From the NCBI RefSeq assembly GCF_030408615.1, contig NZ_CP047187.1:1674001-1738000 (forward strand): 64,000 nt of DNA. The letters are read 5' to 3'. Position numbers and translations under genes: made by a program. The DNA is from Corynebacterium bovis DSM 20582 = CIP 54.80. Its GTDB lineage: Bacteria; Actinomycetota; Actinomycetes; Mycobacteriales; Mycobacteriaceae. Shown here piece after piece: positions 18,807 to 27,370 of this stretch. The stretch's first letter is position 1, and the number at the start of each line of letters is the position of its first letter. The notes below the pieces were generated by a model. The model saw only the letters and a program-made list of their open reading frames with translations, did no database searches and had not been told where the DNA came from.

Positions 18807-19610
18807 TCAGTCGCGGCCGCCGCCCCGGCGGAACCACGGGCGGTGCCGGGTGAGGCCGCCCCACCACCCGCGCCCCCGCCGCGTCCGTCGGGCGTGCGGT
18901 CCCCCGGAGCGGGGACGGTCCCGCAGGCGGAGGCGGGCGTCGGACCCCCTCATCCTGTCGAGCGCCCGGGACAGCCTGTTCTCGGGGGCACGGTGGACCT
19001 CCCGCTCCTGGTACTCGAACACCGGCAGCCCCCAGCGGAAGGCGATGGCGACGAGGCGCACGCTCGCCGCGATCCCCAGCGTGACGAGCACGACGGCGAG
19101 CTCCGGCATCCCGACGTGTTCGAGCGCCATGTACAGCACGGCGGCGATGAGGGCGATGCTCGCGTAGAGCTCCTCGCTGAAGACGAGCGGCACCCGGTCG
19201 CACAGCAGGTCGCGCATGACACCGCCGAAGACGCCGGTGACGACGGCCGAGACCGCGGCGATGACCGCGCCGTGGCCGAGGTCGAGGGCGATCTGGGTGC
19301 CGAGGACGGCGAAGACCGACAGCCCGACGGCGTCGAGGACGAGGAACACCGGGCGGAAGTAACGGCCGAGGAACGAGGTGAACACGGTGATGATCGCCGC
19401 CGCGATGATGACCAGCAGGTACACCGGGGTCCTCACCCACGTCAGCGGGTAGTGGTCGAGGAGGATGTCCCGGACGGTGCCGCCGCCGATGGCGGTGACG
19501 CACGCGACGACCGAGACCCCGAAGAGGTCCATGCGTTGCCGACCCGCCGCGAGGGCGCCGGTGACGGCCTCGGCGGTGATCCCGATGACGTAGAGCACGC
19601 TGAGAAGCAC
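18807..19610 (-). CDS. trimeric intracellular cation channel (TRIC/UPF0126) family protein
   Basis: 267 residues. Six to seven hydrophobic segments form two internally similar halves, each with a glycine-rich stretch: CVTAIGGGTVRDILLDHYPL (first half) and VVTGVFGGVMRDLLCDRVPL (second half). This duplicated GGGxxRD pattern is the hallmark of UPF0126/TRIC proteins, which conduct monovalent cations. The last ~65 residues are Arg-rich and probably cytoplasmic. The GTG start is six bases after TAAGGT, so it is likely leaderless. Confidence 0.88.
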   Translation of the reverse strand: MLLSVLYVIGITAEAVTGALAAGRQRMDLFGVSVVACVTAIGGGTVRDILLDHYPLTWVRTPVYLLVIIAAAIITVFTSFLGRYFRPVFLVLDAVGLSVFAVLGTQIALDLGHGAVIAAVSAVVTGVFGGVMRDLLCDRVPLVFSEELYASIALIAAVLYMALEHVGMPELAVVLVTLGIAASVRLVAIAFRWGLPVFEYQEREVHRAPENRLSRALDRMRGSDARLRLRDRPRSGGPHARRTRRGRGWWGGLTRHRPWFRRGGGRD

Positions 19611-19728
19611 CCCGCCACCTTAACGTCCCCGCCGGTCCGCGGTGCCACGTGCCCGCGTTGCGGCAGCACGGGAACAGCGCTAGGATTTTTTCGTTGCTCC
19701 GAAAAGATTGTCTATGAGGTTGCGAAAC

Positions 19729-21045
19729 ATGGCGTCACCCAGAACTGGAATTGCGGAATCGTCCGTTCGACATGCGCAGGCCACCGGGGCCGCGCGCGGG
19801 GCCGGGGACCGGTCCGGGGACGGCTCCGGGCACCGGCACCCGTCCGTGTTCCGGATCCTCGGCCCGGGCTTCGTCGCGGCCATCGCCTACGTCGACCCCG
19901 GCAACGTCGCCGCCAACCTCTCCGCCGGGGCCCGGTACGGGTACCTCCTGCTGTGGGTGCTCGTCGTCGCGAACCTCATGGCCGCCGTCGTCCAGTACCT
20001 GTCCGCGAAGCTCGGCCTCGTCACCGACCGCAGCCTCACCGCCGTCCTCGCCGGCCACCTCCCCCGCCCCACCCGGTGGATGTTCTGGGCGCAGGCCGAG
20101 GTCATCGTCGCGGCGACCGACATCGCCGAGGTCATCGGCGGGGCGGTCGCCCTCCACCTCCTGTTCGGCACCCCGCTCCTCCTCGGGGGGGTCATCGTCG
20201 GCGCGGTGTCGGTCGTCCTCCTGCTCGTCCAGGGCGGGCGCACCCAACGGCGGTTCGAGGCCGTCATCGTCGCCTTCCTCGTCGTCATCACCCTCGGGTT
20301 CCTCTCCGGGCTCGTCGTCACGGGCGTCGACCCCGCCGGCATGGCCGCCGGGCTGCTCCCCCGCTTCGCCGGCACGGACACGGTCCTCCTCGCCGCGAGC
20401 ATGCTCGGCGCGACCGTCATGCCCCACGCCGTGTACCTCCACTCCGGCCTCATCCGGGACCGGCGCTTCACCCCGCACGGGGACGCCGGGATGCGCCACC
20501 ACCTCCGCGCGACGAAGTGGGACGTCGGCCTCGCCCTCCTCATCGCCGGGACCGTGAACATCGCGATGCTCGTCCTCGCCGCGCAGGCGCTGCGCGGGGT
20601 CGACGGGACGGACACCATCGACGGCGCCCACCGGGCGGTCGCCGAGCACCTCGGCACCGGCGTCGGCGTCCTCTTCGCCGTCGGCCTCCTCGCCTCCGGC
20701 CTCGCCTCGACGTCGGTCGGCTGCTACGCCGGCGACCTCGTCATGAAGGACCTGCTGCGGATCCGGGTCCCCCTCGTGGCCCGCCGGGTCGTCACGCTCG
20801 TGCCCGCGCTCGTGCTCCTCGTCTCCGGCGTCGAACCGACCCGGGCGCTCGTCGTGAGCCAGGTGGTGCTCAGCACCGGCCTGCCCTTCGCCCTCGTCCC
20901 CCTCGTCATCCTCACCGCCCGCCGGACGGTCATGGGGCGCTGGGTGAACCCCCGGTCCCTCACCGTCGTCGCGTCCGTGGTCTGCGGGGTCATCGTCGTC
21001 CTCAACATCGCCCTCATCTGGCTGACCCTCACCGGCCGGGGGTGA
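19729..21045 (+). CDS. mntH: Nramp-type divalent metal transporter
   Basis: 438 residues with about eleven membrane segments. Nramp proteins import Mn2+ or Fe2+ with protons. The two metal-binding motifs are present: DPGN (56-59, in AYVDPGNVAAN) and MPH (231-233, in GATVMPHAVYLHSG). The ATG is chosen because GAGG lies nine bases upstream; an earlier in-frame ATG at 19714 and a TTG at 19708 have no ribosome site. The first ~25 codons use A- and T-ending codons unlike the rest. The promoter region (TAGGAT at 19681) is A+T-rich. No metal-repressor box is obvious. Confidence 0.9.
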   Translation: MASPRTGIAESSVRHAQATGAARGAGDRSGDGSGHRHPSVFRILGPGFVAAIAYVDPGNVAANLSAGARYGYLLLWVLVVANLMAAVVQYLSAKLGLVTDRSLTAVLAGHLPRPTRWMFWAQAEVIVAATDIAEVIGGAVALHLLFGTPLLLGGVIVGAVSVVLLLVQGGRTQRRFEAVIVAFLVVITLGFLSGLVVTGVDPAGMAAGLLPRFAGTDTVLLAASMLGATVMPHAVYLHSGLIRDRRFTPHGDAGMRHHLRATKWDVGLALLIAGTVNIAMLVLAAQALRGVDGTDTIDGAHRAVAEHLGTGVGVLFAVGLLASGLASTSVGCYAGDLVMKDLLRIRVPLVARRVVTLVPALVLLVSGVEPTRALVVSQVVLSTGLPFALVPLVILTARRTVMGRWVNPRSLTVVASVVCGVIVVLNIALIWLTLTGRG

Positions 21046-21137
21046 CCCCCGGGGCCCCGGACACCCGGCGGGGAACGGTGACGCCCGTCGCCGGTGACGA
21101 CGCCACGCCCCCGCGGGCCCCGCCCCCACGACGACGG

Positions 21138-22556
21138 TCAGCGCACCGGTGTGAGCGCCGCCCGGGCCCGCCGCCCCCGCCTCCGCATGACCACCGTCAA
21201 CGCGAGCAGGCCGATGAACCCGCCGGCCCACACGACCCCCATCGCGAGGAACCCCACGCGGAAGTCACCCCACGTGTACGTGTCCCCGCCGGCGGCCCGG
21301 TCGAGCACGAGCCCCACCCCCTGGAACGCGACCATCGCCGCCGAGAACCCGCCCATGTTCGCCAGGCCCGTCCCCGTCGCCGTGACCTCCCGGTCGACGT
21401 TCTCCCGGACGACGTCGAAGGCGGTGTTCGCCACCGGGGCCAGGCCGGCGACGACGACCGCGAGCACGACCACCGCCGCCAGCCCCCGCGGCGTACCCGG
21501 CGCGAGGAAGACCACCCACGCCACCGCCGAGGCCAGGGTGCACACGAGGGCGACGACCGGCCGCCGCCGCCCCGCCCGGAGCGACACCATCCCGTGCAGC
21601 GGCCCCGCCGCGACACTGACGACCGTGTTGACGACGAGCACGGCGCTCGCCTGCCCCGGGCTGAGCCCCATGCCCAACGTCATCAACGGCACACCCCACA
21701 CCAGCGTGAACGACAGCTGCCCCATGAGCGACCCGTGGATGAAGAACCCGGTCCAGCACGCCGGCTCCCGGACGACCCGGCGCAGCGTCACCCCCAGGGA
21801 CCGCAGGCTCTCCCCGGGGCTCGGGCGGACGACCCGGCGGTACCGCGCCGCCGCGCCGGGGACCGGGCCGGGACCGTCGCGGACGATGAGCCACACGAGC
21901 CCGGCGACGAGCACCGCCGCGCCCGCGACGGACAGGAACGCCGGCGTCCACCCGGTGACCCCGAGCATCATCATGAACGGCACCGCCGAGATGAACTGCC
22001 CCACGTACCCGAGCGAGCCCGTGAACTGGGTGAACAGCGGGGCCTGGCGGGGCGGGATCCACGCCGGGAGCAGCCGCATGACGGAGAGGAAGGCCGTCGC
22101 GTCCGCGACCCCGATGATGACCCGCGCGAGGACCGCCAGGGGGTAGTTCCCGACGAGCGCCAGCACGGCCTGCCCCACCGCCATCGCGAGCGCCCCGGCG
22201 ACGAGGACGCGGCGGGGGCCGAAGCGGTCGATCGCGAGCCCCGTGGGGATCTGCGCGAGGGCGTAGACGCCGACCTGGACGGAGGTGAACACGGCGAGGC
22301 GGGAGGCGTCGATCCCGAAGTGGTCGAGGGCCTCGACGCCCGCGACCCCGAACGACGTGCGGCCGGTGATGGCGAGGATGTACGCGACGACCGCCGTGGA
22401 CCACACCGCGACCGCCACCGTGGTGAGGCGGGGTCCCGGGACCGAGGGCGGCGGCGAGGACGGCAGGGACGGCGGGGCGGACGGCGCGGGGGGCGTCGAC
22501 CCCGACGGCGACGGACCGTCGGGGGACCGGTCGGGGTGGGCGGGCGGTGGTGTCAC
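21138..22556 (-). CDS. major facilitator superfamily transporter
   Basis: 472 residues with twelve predicted membrane helices. The MFS motif between helices 2 and 3 is present as GLAIDRFGPRRVLVAG. The N-terminal ~45 residues are Pro/Ser-rich and cytoplasmic. The family moves small solutes by proton exchange; the substrate cannot be told from the sequence. The GTG start is six bases after TACGGT with no separate ribosome site, so it may be leaderless. It is divergent from the GT87 gene across a 102-base gap and convergent with mntH. Confidence 0.88.
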   Translation of the reverse strand: MTPPPAHPDRSPDGPSPSGSTPPAPSAPPSLPSSPPPSVPGPRLTTVAVAVWSTAVVAYILAITGRTSFGVAGVEALDHFGIDASRLAVFTSVQVGVYALAQIPTGLAIDRFGPRRVLVAGALAMAVGQAVLALVGNYPLAVLARVIIGVADATAFLSVMRLLPAWIPPRQAPLFTQFTGSLGYVGQFISAVPFMMMLGVTGWTPAFLSVAGAAVLVAGLVWLIVRDGPGPVPGAAARYRRVVRPSPGESLRSLGVTLRRVVREPACWTGFFIHGSLMGQLSFTLVWGVPLMTLGMGLSPGQASAVLVVNTVVSVAAGPLHGMVSLRAGRRRPVVALVCTLASAVAWVVFLAPGTPRGLAAVVVLAVVVAGLAPVANTAFDVVRENVDREVTATGTGLANMGGFSAAMVAFQGVGLVLDRAAGGDTYTWGDFRVGFLAMGVVWAGGFIGLLALTVVMRRRGRRARAALTPVR

Positions 22557-22658
22557 AGCTCCACCGTAACGGCAGCACCCCTGACGCACCCGCCCCGACC
22601 CCCTCCGCCGCCGGTCCCGTCCGCGTCCCCGGCCGGAGGGTCAGCTACACTGCCCGAC

Positions 22659-23948
22659 GTGGGCAAGAGACTGCACAGGACCTCCTCAGCAGCCGTGTGG
22701 GCGGTGTGGACCGCCGCACACGTCCTCCTAGTCTACTTCACGGTGGTCAGGCACTGGACGGTCGGGGACGTCCACTACTACCTCCAGGGCGTCGACGGCA
22801 CGTCCGTCGGCGCGATGGACGAGTACCCGGACGCCGCCGTATGGCCGCTGCGCCTCCTGCGCCTCGCGGTGCCGGACGACAAGGACGTCTTCACCGCCGC
22901 GTTCGTCTTCTCCTGCCTGGCCCTGTCCGCCGTCTTCACCGCGGTGCTCCTCCGGCGCGGGGCGTGGCACAGCGCCCTGTTCTGGTCCCTGTTCGTCGGG
23001 CTGAGCGGGCCGGTGTTCGTCACCCGCCTCGACCTCGTCCCCGGCCTGCTCGTCGGGTGCGCCGCCGGGCTGCTGTTCACCCACCCGCGGGTGGCGTCGG
23101 CGGTGCTGGCCTGCGCGACGGCGACGAAGCTGTGGCCGGGGATGCTCGCCGCCGGGCTCGTCGGCGGGGCGCGGAACCGGGGGACGTGGCAGCGGCTGGT
23201 GACGTTCTTCGTCTCCCTCGCCGTGCTCGTCGCGGTGACCGTCGCGACCTCGGGGGTCGACCGGGTGCTCTCCCCGCTCGGTTACCAGAGTGACCGCGGC
23301 CTCCAGGTCGAGTCCGTCGCCGCGACCCCGTTCGTCGTCCTCTCGGCCGTGTTCCCCGGCACGTGGTCGATCTCCTACGCGGCGTCGAAGAGCTTCGAGA
23401 TCACGGGCCCCGGCGTGACCGTGGCCACCGGCCTGACCACCGTCCTCACGGTCCTGCTCGTCCTCGCGGTCCTCGCCGCGGCGGTGGCGCACCTCCTGCG
23501 CGACACGTGGACGCCGGACTCGGCGGTGGCCTTCAGCGCGGTGCTCGTGCTCCTGCTCATCGTGACGAACAAGGTGTTCTCCCCGCAGTACCTCATCTGG
23601 CTCGCCCCGCTCATCGCCGTGGCCCTGCACCGGCTCCCCGGCCGCCGCACGCGGTTCCTCGCCGCGGGGCTGCTCGTGCTCGCCGCGCTGACGACGGTGG
23701 TCTACCCGCTGTGCTACGACACGCTGGTCTACGGGGACACCGCGCCGTTCCCGGCCGTCGTGCTCCTCGCGCGGAACGTGGGCGTCGTCGTGCTCACCGT
23801 CGTCGCCGTGCGGTGGTGGCTCGCGACGCGCCCGTGGTCCCGGCCCGGACGGGTGCCGGGGGACGACGCCGTCCCCGCGGTCTCCCCCGCCGCCGGCGCC
23901 ACCGCGACGGGCGCCGCCGCGACGGACGCCCCGGCCGTCGGAGCCTGA
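22659..23948 (+). CDS. GT87 (DUF2029) polyprenyl-phosphate-mannose-type glycosyltransferase
   Basis: 429 residues with about ten hydrophobic segments. GT87 enzymes are GT-C fold transferases, several of which add mannose to lipomannan or related envelope glycolipids in mycolic-acid bacteria. Supporting sequence is the first outer loop with acidic residues (VGDVHYYLQGVDG ... DEYPDAAVWPLRLL), the short re-entrant block ATKLWPGMLAAGLVGG and NKVFSPQYLIWLAP, a motif common in this family. The GTG start lies seven bases after TACACT (leaderless). The C-terminal 35 residues are Ala/Gly/Thr-rich. The exact acceptor is unknown. Confidence 0.82.
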   Translation: MGKRLHRTSSAAVWAVWTAAHVLLVYFTVVRHWTVGDVHYYLQGVDGTSVGAMDEYPDAAVWPLRLLRLAVPDDKDVFTAAFVFSCLALSAVFTAVLLRRGAWHSALFWSLFVGLSGPVFVTRLDLVPGLLVGCAAGLLFTHPRVASAVLACATATKLWPGMLAAGLVGGARNRGTWQRLVTFFVSLAVLVAVTVATSGVDRVLSPLGYQSDRGLQVESVAATPFVVLSAVFPGTWSISYAASKSFEITGPGVTVATGLTTVLTVLLVLAVLAAAVAHLLRDTWTPDSAVAFSAVLVLLLIVTNKVFSPQYLIWLAPLIAVALHRLPGRRTRFLAAGLLVLAALTTVVYPLCYDTLVYGDTAPFPAVVLLARNVGVVVLTVVAVRWWLATRPWSRPGRVPGDDAVPAVSPAAGATATGAAATDAPAVGA

Positions 23949-24028
23949 CCACCCCGGTCCCCGGTCCCCCGCCCCCGCGGCCTCCCCGGGCCGGCCACCG
24001 CCCCCCGCGGCCCCTGATCCCCGCCCCG

Positions 24029-24832
24029 TCAGAGGGCGAGGGCCTGCCGGACCGCGTCGAGCGTCCGGTCGACGTACCCGCCGCCGAACAGCACCGCGTG
24101 GAGCAGCAGCAGGTGGAGCTGGTGCAGCGGGGTCCGCCGCCGCCAGCCGGCGTCGAGCCCGGCCTCCTCCGCGTACGCCCCGAGGATCGTCCCGAGGTGC
24201 GGCGCGCCGAAGAGGGCGAGCGCGGCGAGGTCGGCCTCGGGGTGACCGCCGTGGGCGGCCGGGTCGATGAGCACCGCCCCGTCGGGGCCCCACAGGACGT
24301 TGCCCGCCCACAGGTCGCCGTGGATCCGGGCGGGCGGGCGGTCGTCGTCGTACTCCCCCGACCCGAGGCGGTCGAGCAGCGACCCGACGGCCCGCCGGTC
24401 CGCGGCCCCGAAGTCCGGCCACAGGTCCGCGACCAGCGGCCGGAGCATGACCTCGGACCAGTAGGTGCCCCACCGGTCGTGGGGGGCGAGGGGCAGCTCC
24501 CGCAGCGCGTCGTTCGGCCCCTGGTAGCCGGCACCGGACCAGCCGTCCGGCGGTGCGCCGAAGGCCGGGGCGCCGGCGGCGTGCGTGTGCACGAGCGCCC
24601 GGCCGAACTGCTCCGCGTGCCCGCGCGCGGTCCCGCCGCCGGTGTGCGGGGCGGGGGCGACCCGGTCGAGGCGGGTCTCGTCCCCCTCCCGGCCCCGGAC
24701 GCCGACGACGACGGCCCCTCCCCGGTCCGTCGCCTCCGCGAGCCACCGCAGACCCGCGACCTCCCAGTCGCCCGGCCGGCCCGGGTTTTGCTTCGTGTAC
24801 GTGCCGTCGGTGTGCCCGTCCACGCCGGTCAC
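24029..24832 (-). CDS. fructosamine kinase / aminoglycoside-phosphotransferase-fold protein
   Basis: 267 residues. The Brenner motif RIHGDLWAGNVLW carries the catalytic aspartate, and LIDPAAHGGHPEADLAAL holds the metal-binding aspartate, as in fructosamine-3-kinase family proteins that phosphorylate protein-bound or free ketosamines. The N-terminal lobe is short and contains TYTKQNPGRP; the tyrosine-lysine pair is typical. The GTG start overlaps the stop of the upstream unknown gene by four bases, so the pair forms one transcription unit. That unit begins at a DtxR-like box, an unusual setting for this family. Confidence 0.82.
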   Translation of the reverse strand: MTGVDGHTDGTYTKQNPGRPGDWEVAGLRWLAEATDRGGAVVVGVRGREGDETRLDRVAPAPHTGGGTARGHAEQFGRALVHTHAAGAPAFGAPPDGWSGAGYQGPNDALRELPLAPHDRWGTYWSEVMLRPLVADLWPDFGAADRRAVGSLLDRLGSGEYDDDRPPARIHGDLWAGNVLWGPDGAVLIDPAAHGGHPEADLAALALFGAPHLGTILGAYAEEAGLDAGWRRRTPLHQLHLLLLHAVLFGGGYVDRTLDAVRQALAL

Positions 24833-25554
24833 CCGAGGGCGCGGCGGATCGCGGCGGCCGTGACGGAGCAGCTGCTGGCGGCGTCGATGCCCTGGTAGGC
24901 GCGGCAGACGTCGGACCCGTGTGCGAGCACGAGCACGAGCGCGGCGCTGAGTTCCTCGGTGAGGACCTCCTCGGCGAGGTCGCCGTCGGCGTGGCCGCGG
25001 AGCGCCATCGACGCGAGCGCCGAGCGGAGGGTCGCGGCGGTGGGCATGTCCCCGAGGGGGAACGGGCTCACGGCGGCGGCCGCGCACCGGGCGTAGGCGT
25101 GGGCGGCGAAGGCCAGGGCGTCCTGCTCGTCGGCCATCTCGACGACGCGGCGCCGGAACTGGAGCATCGACGGCATCGTCACGTGGTGGTCGCGCCAGCG
25201 GGGGCTCGCGTGGGCGTTGTCGAGCGCCCGTCCGAGCCGGGTGGTCGCCTCCCGGAGCGCGCGGCGGAACACGGGGTCGACCCCGGGGAACCGGGCGGCG
25301 ACGGAGGAGAGGACCCGCATGCCCTCCCAGTGCTGTTCGAGGTAGCCGGCGCGGCCGGCACCGGGAAGGGTGCCGTCGGCCATCCGGGACCACACGGACG
25401 ACCGGTGGAGGCAGTCGACGATCGACCGGTCGATCGTGTCGAGGATCGCCTCCAGTGCCGCGGTCTGGGTGGTACCGGGTGCGGTGGCCGGGACGTCCGG
25501 GAGCGCGCGGTCCCCGGGCGTCTCCCCCACGACCTGCGCGGATATCGCGGACAT
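24829..25554 (-). CDS. unrecognised helical protein next to haem oxygenase
   Basis: 241 residues, apparently all-helical and soluble, with no signal peptide or membrane segment. I do not recognise a domain. Features that can be seen are a central QHWEGMRVLSSVAARFPG, HHVTMPSMLQFRRRVVEMAD, and a helix AFAAHAYARCAAAAVSPFPL. That last segment loosely resembles in placement the distal helix of haem oxygenase, so a distant HO-like fold is one possibility. The start has GAAAGGAG six bases before the ATG. It lies 65 bases downstream of hmuO, behind its own DtxR-like box, and overlaps the fructosamine-kinase gene. Confidence 0.6.
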   Translation of the reverse strand: MSAISAQVVGETPGDRALPDVPATAPGTTQTAALEAILDTIDRSIVDCLHRSSVWSRMADGTLPGAGRAGYLEQHWEGMRVLSSVAARFPGVDPVFRRALREATTRLGRALDNAHASPRWRDHHVTMPSMLQFRRRVVEMADEQDALAFAAHAYARCAAAAVSPFPLGDMPTAATLRSALASMALRGHADGDLAEEVLTEELSAALVLVLAHGSDVCRAYQGIDAASSCSVTAAAIRRALG

Positions 25555-25586
25555 CGGCGACTCCTTTCCGTGGCTTCCGTGGTCAG

Positions 25587-25605
25587 ATTGGTAAGCGTAC
25601 CCTAA
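25587..25605 (-). promoter_or_regulatory. DtxR-like iron box before the unknown gene
   Basis: On the minus strand the site reads TTAGGGTACGCTTACCAAT, 13 of 19 matches to the DtxR palindrome TTAGGTTAGCCTAACCTAA. It contains TACGCT as a possible -10 box, so a bound repressor would block RNA polymerase. The gene start is 33 bases away. Confidence 0.65.
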
Positions 25606-25618
25606 TACACTCGTGGTG

Positions 25619-26314
25619 TCACGCGGAGGTGTCCGTCGTCCCCGGTCCGGCCGTCGCGTCGGCGAGGTCCCCGAAGACACCCTGGTTGAGGGAGAACGCG
25701 ACCGTCGCCTGCCGGACGAGGTCGGCGCTCTCCTCCTCCGTGAACGCCAGCCCGTCGAGGATCCGGCGGTACCGGTCGCGGTAGGGCTTGATCTTGTCCA
25801 CGCCGTCGAAACGGTAGAACCCGAGGCCCTCCGCCGGGACCCCGTACAGCTCCCCCATACGCCGGGCGATGACCTGCCCGCCGGAGAGGTCCCCGAGGTA
25901 CCGGACGTAGTGGTGGGCGACGGCGCCGGGCGCGTCCCGCCCGTCCCGGATGCGGACGAGCTCGTCGATGTAGCGGCGCGTCGCGGCCGACGGCGTGGCG
26001 TCGACCTCACCGCCGAGCACCCGCAGGTCCTCCGCGAGCACCTGCGCCCGTTCGAGGCCGGGGTCGGCGACCGCCGCGACCCGCGGGTCGTCCGCGAGCG
26101 TGCGGACGGCGTCCTCGAGCGCGGAGTAGAACAGGTACGCCTGCTCCTGGAGCGCGACGAACGCGGCCCGGTCCCGTCCACCGGAGAGCAGCTGCTCCAT
26201 GAAGACCGAGTGCTCCGCCTCCTCGTGGGCGCGGGCGGTCTCCTCGCGGAGCCGGGCGGAGAGGGGGCGGGCGGTGTCCTCCGCCTGGTCCACCGGGGGT
26301 GTCGTGGTGTGCAT
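25619..26314 (-). CDS. hmuO: haem oxygenase
   Basis: 231 residues. HmuO opens haem to release iron, CO and biliverdin. The proximal haem ligand lies in TARAHEEAEHSVFMEQL (first His), and the distal helix reads YVRYLGDLSGGQVIARRM with the flexible glycines. KIKPYRDRYR fits the basic haem-propionate and reductase surface. The ATG is chosen because CAGGA lies about eight bases before it; another ATG is nine bases upstream. An open frame continues upstream to 26497 and would add a His/Thr/Asp-rich segment. It follows the hmuV gene on the same strand, after a new iron box. Confidence 0.93.
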   Translation of the reverse strand: MHTTTPPVDQAEDTARPLSARLREETARAHEEAEHSVFMEQLLSGGRDRAAFVALQEQAYLFYSALEDAVRTLADDPRVAAVADPGLERAQVLAEDLRVLGGEVDATPSAATRRYIDELVRIRDGRDAPGAVAHHYVRYLGDLSGGQVIARRMGELYGVPAEGLGFYRFDGVDKIKPYRDRYRRILDGLAFTEEESADLVRQATVAFSLNQGVFGDLADATAGPGTTDTSA

Positions 26315-26511
26315 CGTGTCCATCCTGTCGGTCGTGCCGGTCGTTCGTGCCGGTCCTGCGGTCCGCCGGGGCCGCGCCCGGGGACCGGTCTGTGTCTGTG
26401 TGTGGTCGGTGTGGTCGATGTGATTGGTGCGGTCTGTGTGTCTGCGTGACCGTGCGGTCTGTGCCCGGGGCTGTCTCCGGGGAAGGTCCGACGACACCCC
26501 GCGGCCATCAC

Positions 26512-26530
26512 TAGTGAAGCCTACCCAAAC
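26512..26530 (-). promoter_or_regulatory. DtxR-like iron box before hmuO
   Basis: The minus strand reads TTTGGGTAGGCTTCACTAG, 12 of 19 matches to the DtxR palindrome, with TAGGCT as a -10 box in its centre. A transcript starting here would have a leader of about 200 bases before the hmuO ATG. Confidence 0.6.
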
Positions 26531-26545
26531 TCTCTCCCCGTCCCA

Positions 26546-27370
26546 TCAACCGAAAGGTGGAGATCCGGCGCCGGGCCGCGCCGCCGACCTGGGCCTGATC
26601 CACAGCTGGGGGACGACGGTCCCCTCCACGTCGGCCTCGTCGTGCCGGGACACGGCCACCGGCCAGTCGTAGACCGCGCTGAGGAGCTCCTCCGTGCAGA
26701 TCTCGTCCGGTGACCCCACGCCCGCCAGGCCGCCGTCGCCGAGCAACGCCAGCCGGTCGCAGTACCGGGCGGCGGTGTTGAGGTCGTGGAGCACGATGAT
26801 GACGCCGACGCCCCCGGCGGCGAGCCCGCGGACCGTCCGCATCGTGCGCTCCTGGTGGCCGACGTCCATCGCCGCCGTCGGCTCGTCGAGGAGGACGACC
26901 GACGCCTGCTGCGCCATCACCCGGGCCAGGGCCACGCGGGCCCGCTCACCGCCGGACAGCGTCGTCACCTCCCGGTCCTGGAGCGCGAGGAGGTCCACCT
27001 GCCGCAGGCAGGCGTCGACGACGTCCGCGTCGACCTCCCGGTCCCGGCGGTGCGCCGACCGGCCCATCTCGACGACGTCCCGCACGAGGTGGGCGAAGGA
27101 CACCGCCGGGTTCTGGAGCATCACCGCGCGCAGCCGCGCGGCCTCCCGCGCCGAGTACGCCGCGTACTCCCGGCCCATGAGCAGCGCCCGCCCCCGCGTC
27201 GGGCTGAGGTCGCCGGCCAGCACGGACAGCAGCGTCGACTTCCCCGCCCCGTTCGGGCCGATGAGCCCCAGCACCTCGCCCGGCGCGACGCTGACGCTCA
27301 CCCCGCGGAGGATCTCCCGCCCGCCGACGGCGACGGCGACGTCGACGGCGTCGATGACGGACCCGGTCAC
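26546..27370 (-). CDS. hmuV: haemin ABC transporter ATP-binding protein
   Basis: 274 residues. Walker A is GPNGAGKST (38-46), the Q-loop is VMLQNPAV, the signature LSGGE is at 138-142, Walker B is VVLLDEP and the H-loop is VLHDLN. It powers the HmuU permease. The GTG start overlaps the hmuU stop by four bases, so translation is coupled. The sequence after about residue 240 is an extra Pro/Arg-rich tail that runs up to the hmuO promoter. Confidence 0.93.
   Translation of the reverse strand: MTGSVIDAVDVAVAVGGREILRGVSVSVAPGEVLGLIGPNGAGKSTLLSVLAGDLSPTRGRALLMGREYAAYSAREAARLRAVMLQNPAVSFAHLVRDVVEMGRSAHRRDREVDADVVDACLRQVDLLALQDREVTTLSGGERARVALARVMAQQASVVLLDEPTAAMDVGHQERTMRTVRGLAAGGVGVIIVLHDLNTAARYCDRLALLGDGGLAGVGSPDEICTEELLSAVYDWPVAVSRHDEADVEGTVVPQLWIRPRSAARPGAGSPPFG

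Noticed and set aside
19680..19883. 67-codon minus-strand ORF over the mntH start
   Set aside because: Overlaps the well-supported mntH start region; composition looks like a shadow.
18459..23948. A plus-strand open frame of more than 1,800 codons
   Set aside because: It crosses several genes that have clear domains on either strand. Only its last 429 codons (GT87 protein) are supported; the rest is low-complexity Arg/Pro/Gly/Asp sequence caused by high G+C.
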